Shown here in pieces: positions 6,238-12,611 of a DNA stretch of 16,751 nucleotides. A program made the translations under genes and the position numbers. The notes beneath the pieces are model-generated. The model ran no database searches. It was given only the letters and a program-made list of their open reading frames with translations, and was not told the DNA's origin. Within the stretch, counting starts at the first letter, position 1. Every line of letters begins with the position of its first letter. Origin of the DNA: JBKQVT01 sp052139835 (lineage in GTDB: Bacteria; Planctomycetota; Planctomycetia; Pirellulales; Thermoguttaceae); NCBI GenBank assembly GCA_052139835.1, contig JBKQVT010000162.1:1-16751 (forward strand), read 5' to 3'.

Positions 6238-7635
6238 ATGCCCGATTTCCAAAACGAAAGCCTCAGCCACGACGCCATCCACGGCTACATCCCCTTCATC
6301 TCCTCGGCCGGGCTGCCCGAAGACGAGGTCTCCGAGCAGACGATCCTCGACGATCCCTGGGTGCAGCGGCTGCGGCAGATCCACCAGTTGCAGACCGCCT
6401 GGTGGGTCTATCCCACGGCCGAGCATACGCGGTTTCAGCACTCCCTCGGGGCGATGCACCTGGCCAGCCGGGCGATGGCCGTCCTCTGGGACAGCCTCCG
6501 CGAGGTCGCGCCGGACGTGCCCAGCCGGGCCTACGTCGAGTCGCTGCTGCGCATGGCGGCCTTGCTGCACGACGTGGGGCACGGTCCGTTCGGGCATTTC
6601 TTCGATGCCCATTTCCTCGCCGATTACGGCCTGAACCACGAGGTCATCGGCAGCCACATCATCCGTGTGGAGTTGGGCCCGCGGTTGCGCGGCGTGCGCC
6701 GCAATCCCGGCGGCCGGCTCGAGCCGGGGGAAACCCTCGACCCCGAGCAGGTCGCCTTCCTCATCTGCCGCCCGCGGGCCGGCGACGCCCCCTCCGCCCC
6801 CCAATGGCTGCGGCTGCTCCGCGGACTCTTCAGCGGCCTCTATACCGTCGATAACATGGACTTCGTGCTCCGCGACGCCTATATGTCGGGCTACAGCGTG
6901 CGGGCCTTCGACCTCGACCGGCTGCTGCACTACAGCTTCTTCACCCCCCAGGGCCTGACGATCCACGAGCGCGGACTCTCCGCCCTGGTGCGGTTCATCT
7001 CCGTCCGCGCCGAGTTGTTCCGCACCATCTACTTCCATCGCACCGTGCGGGCGATCGACCTGTCGTTGCAGGAACTGTTCCTCGATAGCAAGCGGCATCT
7101 CTTTCCCGGCAATCCCTTGGAGCACCTCGACGAGTATCAGCGGCTGACGGAATGGTCGCTGCTGATGGAGGTGGCCACGTGGCATCGCAGCCAGGACGCG
7201 GAGCTTCGGGCGCTGGGCCAGCGATGGCATGATTTCTTGTGCCGCCGCTTGCGCTGGAAGATGGCCGTCGAGCGGACGATCTTCTTCGCTCCGGGCGAGG
7301 CGGAACAGAGCAGCGTATTGAGCAGCCCGCGGGCCTTCGAGGAGGCGGTCCGCCAGCGGCTGCCGCGGGAGTTGGCCGACTTGCCGATTCGCGTGGATAC
7401 GGCCCGGCACGTCCATCGCCCCGGCTCGCAGGCCCCGGCTGCCGGCCAGAATTTCCTCTTCGATCCGACCACGGGGCAGATTCGCGGCCTGGACGACCGG
7501 GAGCTATTTCGCCGCATCGCCATCAGTTACCGCATCTGCCGCATTTACGCGGAAGACCACCGGCACAACGCCGAATTGGCCGCCGCCATGGACCAGATCA
7601 CCGGCGGCGCCGCCGACGACGCGACGAATATGTGA
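6238..7635 (+). CDS. HD-domain phosphohydrolase (SAMHD1/YwfO-like dNTPase family)
   Basis: 465 residues. The N-terminal half has the hallmarks of the HD superfamily branch that includes SAMHD1 and bacterial dNTP triphosphohydrolases: VQRLRQIHQL (43-52), the metal-binding His68 in TRFQHSLG, the His111-Asp112 pair in LLHDVGHGPFGH with His115 and His120, and the last metal ligand in VDNMDFVLRDAYMSG (Asp205). These enzymes are cytoplasmic and split dNTPs into deoxynucleoside and triphosphate; substrate choice cannot be read here. The C-terminal 200 residues are family-specific and unassigned. The start has a purine-rich GGGGCGGG upstream. The next gene on the strand is purB, so both genes act on nucleotides, but 153 bases of repeat lie between them. 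Confidence 0.85.
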   Translation: MPDFQNESLSHDAIHGYIPFISSAGLPEDEVSEQTILDDPWVQRLRQIHQLQTAWWVYPTAEHTRFQHSLGAMHLASRAMAVLWDSLREVAPDVPSRAYVESLLRMAALLHDVGHGPFGHFFDAHFLADYGLNHEVIGSHIIRVELGPRLRGVRRNPGGRLEPGETLDPEQVAFLICRPRAGDAPSAPQWLRLLRGLFSGLYTVDNMDFVLRDAYMSGYSVRAFDLDRLLHYSFFTPQGLTIHERGLSALVRFISVRAELFRTIYFHRTVRAIDLSLQELFLDSKRHLFPGNPLEHLDEYQRLTEWSLLMEVATWHRSQDAELRALGQRWHDFLCRRLRWKMAVERTIFFAPGEAEQSSVLSSPRAFEEAVRQRLPRELADLPIRVDTARHVHRPGSQAPAAGQNFLFDPTTGQIRGLDDRELFRRIAISYRICRIYAEDHRHNAELAAAMDQITGGAADDATNM

Positions 7636-7637
7636 AG

Positions 7638-7775
7638 GAAGAAGACAGAAGTTAGGAGTTAGAAGTTAGAAGGGGTCCCCTCTCCCTCCGGGAGAGGGTT
7701 AGGGTGAGGGCGAAGCAGGACTGTGTGCAATCTAATTCTGGATTTCTAACTCCTAACTCCTATCTTCTAACTTCT
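7638..7775. repeat. Composite repeat: TTAGAAGTTAG-type arms around a GGGAGAGGG unit
   Basis: The outer arms are AGAAGTTAGGAGTTAGAAGT on the left and TTCTAACTCCTAACTCC (7744-7760) with TTCTAACTTCT (7765-7775) on the right, inverted relative to each other. Inside lies a 36-base unit (7677-7712), CCCCTCTCCCTCCGGGAGAG then GGTTAGGGTGAGGGCG, that recurs at 11956-11991 and inverted at 12035-12072. The element fills nearly the whole gap between the HD gene and purB and ends 13 bases before the purB start. Confidence 0.8.
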
Positions 7776-7788
7776 TTTTGGGAGCCCT

Positions 7789-9219
7789 ATGTCCAACCCC
7801 AATGAATATGAAAACCCCTTGATTTCCCGCTATGCTTCGGTGGCCATGAGCGGGCTGTGGAGCCCGCAGCGGAAGATCGGCACCTGGCGGCGGCTGTGGG
7901 TGGCGCTGGCCGAGGCCGAGGCGGAACTGGGGCTGCCGATCACGGCCCGGCAGATCGCCGAGCTGCGGGCGCACGTCGACGATATCGACTTCGAGGCGGC
8001 GGCCCGCTACGAACGGCGGCTGCGGCACGACGTGATGGCCCACGTCCATGCCTACGGCGACGCCTGTCCCGAGGCCCGGCCCATCATCCACCTGGGGGCC
8101 ACCAGTTGCTACGTGACCGACAACACCGACCTGCTCTTGCTGGGCCAGTCGCTGGAGCTGGTCCGCGACCGCGTCGCCGGCGTGATCCATAGCCTGGCCG
8201 AGTTCGCCCGCAAGCACCGCGATCTGGCCTGCCTGGCCTATACCCATTTCCAGCCGGCGCAGCCGACCACGGTGGGCAAGCGGGCGTGCCTCTGGGCCCA
8301 CGACTTCGTCCTGGACCTCGTCGAGATCGAGCACCGCCTCGGCCAGCTCAAGGCCCAGGGCAGCAAGGGCACCACCGGCACGCAGGCCAGCTTCCTCAGC
8401 CTCTTCCACGGCGATCATGCCAAGGTCCGCCGCCTGGAGGAACTCGTCTGCCGCAAGATGGGCCTGGCCGAAACCTATCCCGTGACCGGCCAGACCTACT
8501 CGCGAAAGATTGACGCCCAGGTGACGGCGGTTCTCTCGGGCGTGGCCCAGAGCGCCCACAAGATGGCCACCGACTTGCGTTTGCTGGCCCATCGCAAGGA
8601 ACTCGAAGAGCCCTTCGAGGAGGAGCAGATCGGCTCCTCGGCCATGGCTTACAAGCGCAACCCGATGCGTTGCGAGCGGATTTGCTCGCTGGCGCGGTTC
8701 GTGATGAGCCTGGAGTCGGGGGCGGCTCAGACCGCCTCGGTCCAATGGCTGGAACGCACGCTGGACGACAGCGCCATCCGCCGGCTGATCCTGCCCCAGG
8801 CCTTCCTGGCCACCGACGCGGTGCTGATCCTCTCGCGCAACGTGGCCGGCGGGCTGGTGGTTTATCCGCGGGTGATCGCCGCCTCGCTGGAGGCGGAGTT
8901 GCCCTTCATGGCCACGGAGAACATCCTCATGGCGGCGGTGGCGGCCGGGGGCGACCGGCAGGAGTTGCACGAGCGGATTCGCCGTCACAGCCAAGCGGCG
9001 GCCGCGGTGGTCAAGGAGCAGGGGGGCCACAATGATCTCTTGGAGCGCCTGGCCGGCGACCCGGCTTTTGGCCGCGTGGACCTTACGGCGATTATGCAAC
9101 CGCGGCAGTTTATCGGCCGCGCCCCGGAGCAGGTCGATGAATTCCTAACCGAGGTAGTCGATCCGCTGTTAGCGCGTTATCCCGATGCGGCCCGCTGCGA
9201 CGCGGAGGTCCGGGTGTAG
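7789..9219 (+). CDS. purB: Adenylosuccinate lyase, eukaryote-like type
   Basis: 476 residues. The enzyme removes fumarate from SAICAR and from adenylosuccinate, two steps of cytoplasmic purine synthesis. The lyase signature GSSAMAYKRNP lies at 282-292 and carries the catalytic serine; the acidic-residue-rich EEPFEEEQI precedes it. The substrate-binding segments RRLRHDVMAHVH (77-88) and IIHLGATSCYVTDNTDL are intact, as is the catalytic His153 in YTHFQPAQPTTVGKR. Long blocks (NPLISRYAS, GTTGTQASFL, QTASVQWLERTLDDS, ELPFMATENI) match the animal enzyme ADSL as I remember it, and the length (about 480) fits that type rather than the shorter 430-residue Bacillus type. GGGAG lies 5 bases before the ATG. 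The coding region is complete; upstream is a composite repeat, so its promoter is unclear. Confidence 0.95.
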   Translation: MSNPNEYENPLISRYASVAMSGLWSPQRKIGTWRRLWVALAEAEAELGLPITARQIAELRAHVDDIDFEAAARYERRLRHDVMAHVHAYGDACPEARPIIHLGATSCYVTDNTDLLLLGQSLELVRDRVAGVIHSLAEFARKHRDLACLAYTHFQPAQPTTVGKRACLWAHDFVLDLVEIEHRLGQLKAQGSKGTTGTQASFLSLFHGDHAKVRRLEELVCRKMGLAETYPVTGQTYSRKIDAQVTAVLSGVAQSAHKMATDLRLLAHRKELEEPFEEEQIGSSAMAYKRNPMRCERICSLARFVMSLESGAAQTASVQWLERTLDDSAIRRLILPQAFLATDAVLILSRNVAGGLVVYPRVIAASLEAELPFMATENILMAAVAAGGDRQELHERIRRHSQAAAAVVKEQGGHNDLLERLAGDPAFGRVDLTAIMQPRQFIGRAPEQVDEFLTEVVDPLLARYPDAARCDAEVRV

Positions 9220-9223
9220 CGGG

Positions 9224-9254
9224 GTAGGGTGGGTCGAGCACCGCGAGCCCCACC
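9224..9254. repeat. GTAGGGTGGGTCGAGC-type dispersed repeat
   Basis: GTAGGGTGGGTCGAGCACCG followed by CGAGCCCCACC, starting 4 bases after the purB stop. GGTGGG and CCCACC-like ends are complementary and could pair. I recall this word as one of the most frequent spacer repeats in planctomycete genomes; only one copy lies in this window. Confidence 0.6.
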
Positions 9255-9284
9255 AACTCTCTTGGCGGGCCCAGCCGAGACATT

Positions 9285-9425
9285 TCTCACGCAAAGGCGC
9301 GAGGGCGCAAAGCCGCCAAGGGGGAGAAAATGAAGAGCGAATTCATGCACATGGGGCAATTCGACCTTTCCCCCTTCTCCGTCCGCGCCTTTGCGTCTTT
9401 GCGTGAGACCTTCGCAGATCGCCCC
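9285..9425. repeat. Palindromic repeat family with CGCAAAG/CTTTGCG arms, copy 1
   Basis: The left arm TCTCACGCAAAGGCGCGAGG pairs with the right arm CCGCGCCTTTGCGTCTTTGC and GTGAGA around 9384-9408. The tail reads TTCGCAGATCGCCC (9411-9424). About 70 bases of variable sequence lie between the arms. A related copy lies at 10525-10687 in the same orientation. With the preceding repeat it fills the gap between purB and the convergent LRR gene. Confidence 0.75.
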
Positions 9426-9488
9426 ACGGCCCGCTCTTGTCGGCAGTTCCCTTCGTCCCGGCGGGATTGGGGATTGGGATCTGTCATA

Positions 9489-10487
9489 TCAGTGAGAAAT
9501 CGAGCAGTTCGGTAATGCCTGTTCGAGTTCCGCCACGCCATCGCCGCTGACCTCAGTGCCGTAAAGCCACAGCAATTCGAGCCTGGTTAGCCCTCGAAGG
9601 TATTGCAGCCCGGCATCGGTAACCCTGGTGTTGCGCAGGTCCAGCTTTTCGAGTTGGGTCAATCCCTTGAGGTGTTGGAGCCCGGCGTCGTTGACCTCGG
9701 TGTTGTAGAGGTATAGCACCCGGAGTTGGCTCAATCCCTTTAAATGTCGCAGCCCGGTGCCGCTGACTTTGGTGCCCCTCAGGTCCAGGAAATCGAGTTG
9801 GGTCAATCCTTTGAGGTGCTCCAGCCCCGCGTCGCTGACGTTGGGGCAGCCGACGATGAGCGATCGGAGTTGGGTCAATCCATCGATGTTTTCCAGTCCG
9901 GCGTTGCTGACCTTGGCGCCGTGAAGGCACAGGTGTTGGAGTTGGGCCAATGCCTTGAGGTGCTCCAGCTTTGTGTCGTTGACCGCTGAATCCGCCAGAA
10001 CGACCCTTGCCACACTGGCGAACAGGTCGTCTCCGACCACGCTCCGCAACCACGGTGGCCCCGGTGGCGCGGCATCCGGTATTAGACTGCCATGCGGATC
10101 GCATTCATAGTCATAACAAACGCAAGGATTGCCCTTCTCGATCCCTTCGACTGCCTCCCGCTGTTTCCGCGCCCGCTCCCTCGCCACCACAAACCAACTG
10201 CATGCGATGGCGACGACCAGGGTCAACAGGAGCAAGGCGAGGATGCTGAACTGGAACCGCCACTTGAAGAGCAGACTCAGCAAGAACCAGAAAAACATCA
10301 AGAGCATCGTCGCCGCGATGGCCGACGCGGCGATCAGGATCGACCAGATCGCGTGCCGGTTGAAGGCGAACCACTGGAACCACTGCGCAAGGAGTAGAAA
10401 ACCCTCCAGGGCCAGGAGGGCCACGACGAGCCGATCCGGCGTGAGACGGAACCAGCGGCGGGGCCTTTCTTCAATAGCGTCGGCCAT
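9489..10487 (-). CDS. Leucine-rich-repeat membrane protein
   Basis: 332 residues from the ATG at 10487; an in-frame TTG at 10523 lies in the putative -35 box and is rejected. The N-terminal third holds three hydrophobic helices (VVALLALEGFLLLAQW, the IWSILIAASAIAATMLLMFF region and ILALLLLTLVVAIACSWFVV), then a charged stretch ERARKQRE and a short loop with CVCYDYEC. From about residue 165 to the end run six or so LRRs of about 24 residues with the pattern LxxLxLxxTxVxDAGLxHLKGLTQ, ending PNCSISH. LRRs form curved binding surfaces; this DAGL type is abundant in planctomycetes. The LRR part probably lies on the side opposite the short N-terminus (three helices), but topology is inferred. The gene is monocistronic and flanked on both sides by copies of one repeat family. 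Confidence 0.85.
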   Translation of the reverse strand: MADAIEERPRRWFRLTPDRLVVALLALEGFLLLAQWFQWFAFNRHAIWSILIAASAIAATMLLMFFWFLLSLLFKWRFQFSILALLLLTLVVAIACSWFVVARERARKQREAVEGIEKGNPCVCYDYECDPHGSLIPDAAPPGPPWLRSVVGDDLFASVARVVLADSAVNDTKLEHLKALAQLQHLCLHGAKVSNAGLENIDGLTQLRSLIVGCPNVSDAGLEHLKGLTQLDFLDLRGTKVSGTGLRHLKGLSQLRVLYLYNTEVNDAGLQHLKGLTQLEKLDLRNTRVTDAGLQYLRGLTRLELLWLYGTEVSGDGVAELEQALPNCSISH

Positions 10488-10493
10488 GGCGAC

Positions 10494-10523
10494 AGTATAA
10501 CCCAATCCGGTCTCAAAAAGCAA
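10494..10523 (-). promoter_or_regulatory. Promoter of the LRR gene, possibly giving a leaderless mRNA
   Basis: On the minus strand TTGCTT (10518-10523) and TATACT (10494-10499) are 18 bases apart, matching TTGACA and TATAAT at 4 and 5 of 6 positions. Only six bases (GTCGCC) separate TATACT from the ATG, so transcription would start at or next to the start codon. No ribosome binding site is seen. Confidence 0.5.
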
Positions 10524-10524
10524 G

Positions 10525-10687
10525 ATTCTCGCGCAGAGACGCAGGGGCGCAGAGAGGCGAAGGAAGGGGAGTGGAAGGGACCAATGAATCGACGACGGCT
10601 TGGAAATTTTGACTTTGCGTGTTTCCTTGTCCGTCCCTCTTCCTCTGCGCCCCTGCGTCTCTGCGCGAAATCTTCGCAGTTCGCCCT
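10525..10687. repeat. Palindromic repeat family with CGCAGAG/CTCTGCG arms, copy 2
   Basis: The left arm TCTCGCGCAGAGACGCAGGG and GCGCAGAG (10527-10554) pairs with CTCTGCGCCCCTGCGTCTCT and GCGCGA (10643-10668). The tail TTCGCAGTTCGCCC (10673-10686) matches copy 1's tail but for one base and touches the fur stop codon. The loop is about 88 bases and unlike that of copy 1. Confidence 0.75.
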
Positions 10688-11168
10688 ACGAATCGCCCTT
10701 GCCACGGCAGGAGGCGCAGACGCCGGTGATGAACATGCGATGGCCGACCACCTGAAACCGCGCCTGCCGGGCGACCTTGTCGCGAAGCTGCTCCAACTCG
10801 GCGCTGTGAAACTCGATGAGCCGATTGCAGACCTGGCAATAGAGGTGGTCGTGGCTGGGATAGCCGTACTGGTGCTCGTAGATGGCCCGGCCGCCGCCGA
10901 GACTCATCTTGTGGAGCATGCCGGCCTCGACCAGTTCGCCCAGCGTGCGATAGATGGTGGGGCGGCTGAGCTTGCGCTGGGCCATCAGGCCCTGGAGGTG
11001 CTCGATCAACTCGTCGGCGTCGAAGTGGTCGTGATGGCTGAAGACTTGTTGGACGATCAGCCGCCGCTGGGCGGTGAGCCGCTTGCCGCGGCCCTGGAGA
11101 AATTCACCGAAACGCTCCGCGGGCGGCAGCTTGACCGGCACCGACCGGAGCGTAAAACTCTTCGACAT
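10686..11168 (-). CDS. fur: Fur-family metal-responsive repressor
   Basis: 160 residues from the ATG at 11168, with GGGAGGG 5-6 bases upstream. Fur proteins are dimeric cytoplasmic repressors that bind DNA when loaded with Fe(II) or a related metal. The N-terminal winged helix contains RLTAQRRLIVQQVF, HHDHFDADELIEHL and the recognition helix SRPTIYRTLGELVEAGML. The metal-binding half has GRAIYEHQYGYPSHDHLYCQ, with the HDHxxC cluster, the CQVC pair, IEFHSAELEQL and a C-terminal CASC pair. Both CxxC pairs of the structural zinc site are present. Fur, Zur and PerR cannot be told apart with certainty; the overall form fits Fur. flgM lies 92 bases upstream on the same strand with a hairpin repeat between. 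The 3' end touches the tail of a dispersed repeat. Confidence 0.85.
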   Translation of the reverse strand: MSKSFTLRSVPVKLPPAERFGEFLQGRGKRLTAQRRLIVQQVFSHHDHFDADELIEHLQGLMAQRKLSRPTIYRTLGELVEAGMLHKMSLGGGRAIYEHQYGYPSHDHLYCQVCNRLIEFHSAELEQLRDKVARQARFQVVGHRMFITGVCASCRGKGDS

Positions 11169-11212
11169 GGGGCCCTCCCTGCGCCCACTTGCCAAGGGCT
11201 GGGTTGACCAAA

Positions 11213-11256
11213 GGGGACAGTCCCATTTTCGTAGAACGAAAATTGGGACAGTCCCC
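11213..11256. repeat. GGGGACAGTCCC inverted repeat between flgM and fur
   Basis: GGGGACAGTCCCATTTTCG and CGAAAATTGGGACAGTCCCC form a near-perfect hairpin with a five-base loop (TAGAA). GGGGACAGTCCCC-type elements are a frequent planctomycete spacer repeat (recalled). It starts 4 bases after the flgM stop, so on the minus strand it could end or reduce transcription into fur; there is no T-run. Confidence 0.75.
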
Positions 11257-11260
11257 ACCG

Positions 11261-11542
11261 TTACCCGATTTCGTCCAGCAAGCGGGAGACCGCCACGTCG
11301 AGCTTCTGCGGCGTTTCGTAGGTGCCCTGGGCGATCTGGGCGCGGATGGCGTCGATGCGGTCCTGCCGCACCTCCGGAAGCTGCTGCGCCTGCTCGATCA
11401 AGCGGGCGGCGTCGGAGATCTGCACCTCGTCGCTGATCCCCGGCGACGAGTTGACCTCTTCGGCCGGCGACGACGGCCGGGTGGCGTGCGGCGGGTTGAT
11501 GGCCTGCGGGCCGTGCAGATGAGCGGGACCGTAAACCTGCAT
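11261..11542 (-). CDS. flgM: FlgM-family anti-sigma-28 factor
   Basis: 93 residues from the ATG at 11542, which has AGGAG seven bases upstream; an ATG two codons earlier is too close to it. FlgM binds FliA (sigma-28) and blocks late flagellar transcription until it is exported through the finished hook-basal body. The N-terminal half (MQVYGPAHLHGPQAI...RPSSPAEE) is proline-rich and looks disordered, as is usual. The C-terminal half has the family core DEVQISDAARLIEQAQ, PEVRQDRIDAIRAQIAQGTY, ETPQKLDVAVSRLLDEI. The gene lies 2.4 kb from its likely partner fliA, with five genes of the interval not being motility genes apart from a hemerythrin, so the pair is not co-transcribed. A TATAAT box lies 24 bases upstream of the start. 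Confidence 0.88.
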   Translation of the reverse strand: MQVYGPAHLHGPQAINPPHATRPSSPAEEVNSSPGISDEVQISDAARLIEQAQQLPEVRQDRIDAIRAQIAQGTYETPQKLDVAVSRLLDEIG

Positions 11543-11565
11543 CCTCATTCTCCTCTCATCGGTTA

Positions 11566-11571
11566 ATTATA
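11566..11571 (-). promoter_or_regulatory. -10 box for flgM
   Basis: On the minus strand a perfect TATAAT lies 23 bases before the flgM ATG, giving a leader of about 17 bases that contains GAGAGGAG. The six bases at the -35 distance (CGCGCGG region) do not match TTGACA, so an activator or other factor may be required. No sigma-28 box (TAAA...GCCGATAA) fits. Confidence 0.45.
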
Positions 11572-11588
11572 CCTTCGATCCACTCGTC

Positions 11589-11613
11589 CCGCGCGGTCCC
11601 TTGCGCGGTTTTT
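11589..11613 (+). terminator. Terminator-like hairpin on the plus strand
   Basis: CCGCGC (11589-11594) and GCGCGG (11603-11608) form a GC-only 6-bp stem with an 8-base loop, followed by TTTTT (11609-11613). This is intrinsic-terminator form for rightward transcription, although no plus-strand gene precedes it: flgM upstream runs leftward. It could stop antisense transcription coming out of flgM. Confidence 0.3.
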
Positions 11614-11711
11614 GCACTCGTCTCATCGGCCCAAGGCCGGCCGCTGATTCAGCGAAACCGCAAACGCGAGCGTCCTAGCGAAACGCGTTGTTTCCCGAGT
11701 TGTAACGCTTG

Positions 11712-11753
11712 TGACGCGGCGATTTCTGCCGGCTGCGTTGCGTCGCCGCGTCA
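11712..11753. repeat. Perfect 11-bp inverted repeat
   Basis: TGACGCGGCGA (11712-11722) and TCGCCGCGTCA (11743-11753) are exact complements separated by 20 bases. It could be an RNA hairpin or a split operator. Neither arm is followed by a T-run, although GCGGTTTTCC lies just to the right. Confidence 0.6.
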
Positions 11754-11817
11754 GCGCGGTTTTCCGGCAACATGACCGTGATGATAATGCGAAACCGGTA
11801 GCTTTACGTCCTGGCGG

Positions 11818-11832
11818 GGAGAACAGTTCTCC
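11818..11832. promoter_or_regulatory. GGAGAAC-A-GTTCTCC dyad
   Basis: A perfect 7-bp dyad with a one-base centre, inside unique spacer sequence. The shape fits a binding site for a dimeric regulator. It is not the usual LexA box, which has four bases between GAAC and GTTC. The neighbouring genes give no hint of the regulator. Confidence 0.35.
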
Positions 11833-11955
11833 GCAATCTGTCGATCTTGGAGGGATCGCGCTTGGGACCTGAGAGTCGGATTATAGGTGGCCGCTGGAAT
11901 CTGGACAAGATCGACCGCGGGGGCTTGGCCACCACGATGGGGGACCGTTAGTCGT

Positions 11956-12072
11956 CCCCTCTCCCTCCGGGAGAGGGCTAGGGTGAGGGCGTCTGGAGGC
12001 AGACGTTGGGGAAAGCGAAAAGTTGCTCGCAGTTCGCCCTCACCCCCTGCCCCTCTCCCGGAGGGAGAGGGG
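11956..12072. repeat. Inverted pair of GGGAGAGGG units
   Basis: A 36-base unit (11956-11991: CCCCTCTCCCTCCGGGAGAG, then GGCTAGGGTGAGGGCG) is followed after about 43 bases by its inverted copy at 12035-12072. Each unit contains its own small palindrome CTCTCCCTCCGGGAGAG, so the pair can fold as one long hairpin or two short ones. The left unit differs from the one at 7677-7712 at a single base. Confidence 0.85.
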
Positions 12073-12088
12073 AGTGGCGGCAAAGTCA

Positions 12089-12112
12089 CCGTAGCTGGGG
12101 CACCCGCTACGG
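12089..12112. repeat. CCGTAGC/GCTACGG hairpin repeat
   Basis: CCGTAGC (12089-12095) pairs perfectly with GCTACGG (12106-12112) across TGGGGCACCC. The words 'GGGGCACCCGCTAC' and 'GGCACCCC...CCCGCTAC' at 3764-3802 suggest a related family. Confidence 0.5.
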
Positions 12113-12280
12113 CCGACGATGCCCTCAAAAAGGAGGCCCAAAACGGCCGAGATGGTCAACAGCGGCGGCTGCGCGGCGACGGCAATTCCAGCCGCCCGTG
12201 GGGTGCGAACCTAAACCAACGGCCGGTGTCCCACGTATAGTAAGCAGAAGAGGAAGGGCAACGAGAGGAGGCGGCCAGCC

Positions 12281-12469
12281 ATGAAGAGTCCCCAGCAGGA
12301 ATCCCCGTTCAGCGAGGCCCTTACCCGCGATCATTGGGACGTGCCGATCCGCGTGCGCCTCTTGCCTTACGTCGAGTTTACCGCCTGGCTGGACGAGGAG
12401 TTGGAGAAGCTGGTCGAGCGTTGGGCGCGGAAGATGCCCCCCAGGGCGGGACTGCCGCGGCGACGCTGA
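12281..12469 (+). CDS. Small protein of unknown function
   Basis: 62 residues: MKSPQQESPFSEALTRDHWD, then an RVRLLPYVEFTAWLDEELEK block and LVERWARKMPPRAGLPRRR. GAGAGGAGG lies about 9 bases before the ATG. The middle is a likely amphipathic helix rich in acidic residues and tryptophan; the end is strongly basic. I recall short planctomycete proteins with a similar WLDxxLxxLVxRW core but know no function. There is no signal peptide, membrane segment or cysteine. The next gene starts 143 bases on, across a dispersed repeat, so the two need not be co-transcribed. Its reality rests on the ribosome binding site and the non-random composition. Confidence 0.55.
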   Translation: MKSPQQESPFSEALTRDHWDVPIRVRLLPYVEFTAWLDEELEKLVERWARKMPPRAGLPRRR

Positions 12470-12484
12470 GACGGGGGTGTCCCG

Positions 12485-12581
12485 GGTGGCACTGCTGGCT
12501 TGTCCAGCAGTGCAGGACGCCGCGGCCAGCAACACTGCTGGACAAGCCAGCAGTGGCACCCGGCAAGCCAGCAGTGGCACC
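12485..12581. repeat. CACTGCTGGCTTGTCCAGCAGTG inverted repeat
   Basis: The left arm (12485-12512, GGTGGCACTGCTGGCTTGTC then CAGCAGTG) and right arm (12533-12560) are inverted copies, 27 of 28 bases matching. Each arm is itself a palindrome (CACTGCTGG/CCAGCAGTG). A third, direct partial copy CAAGCCAGCAGTGGCACC lies at 12564-12581. I recall this as one of the commonest Pirellulales spacer repeats. It starts 16 bases after the small gene's stop. Confidence 0.85.
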
Positions 12582-12611
12582 AAGCCCAATGCGGCAAACG
12601 GCGCAACGACC

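Larger units (their letters stand above)
11572..12280. other. Gene-free spacer rich in inverted repeats
   Basis: About 700 bases without a supported gene between leftward flgM and a rightward small gene. It holds a terminator-like hairpin (11589-11613), an 11-bp inverted repeat (11712-11753), a GGAGAAC/GTTCTCC dyad (11818-11832), an inverted pair of GGGAGAGGG units (11956-12072) and a CCGTAGC/GCTACGG hairpin (12089-12112). The part from 11640 to 11940 does not resemble any other repeat in the window and may be the unique remnant of a regulatory region or a structured RNA. Confidence 0.6.

Noticed and set aside
6151..9099. Long minus-strand open frames opposite the HD gene and purB
   Set aside because: Both oppose well-supported genes with intact catalytic motifs and have no start signals or recognisable domains.
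11160..11258. Longer Fur start at 11258
   Set aside because: The added residues translate the GGGGACAGTCCC repeat; the ATG at 11168 has a good GGGAGGG site.
11818..11832. LexA/SOS box
   Set aside because: GAAC and GTTC are separated by one base rather than four, and no SOS gene lies nearby.
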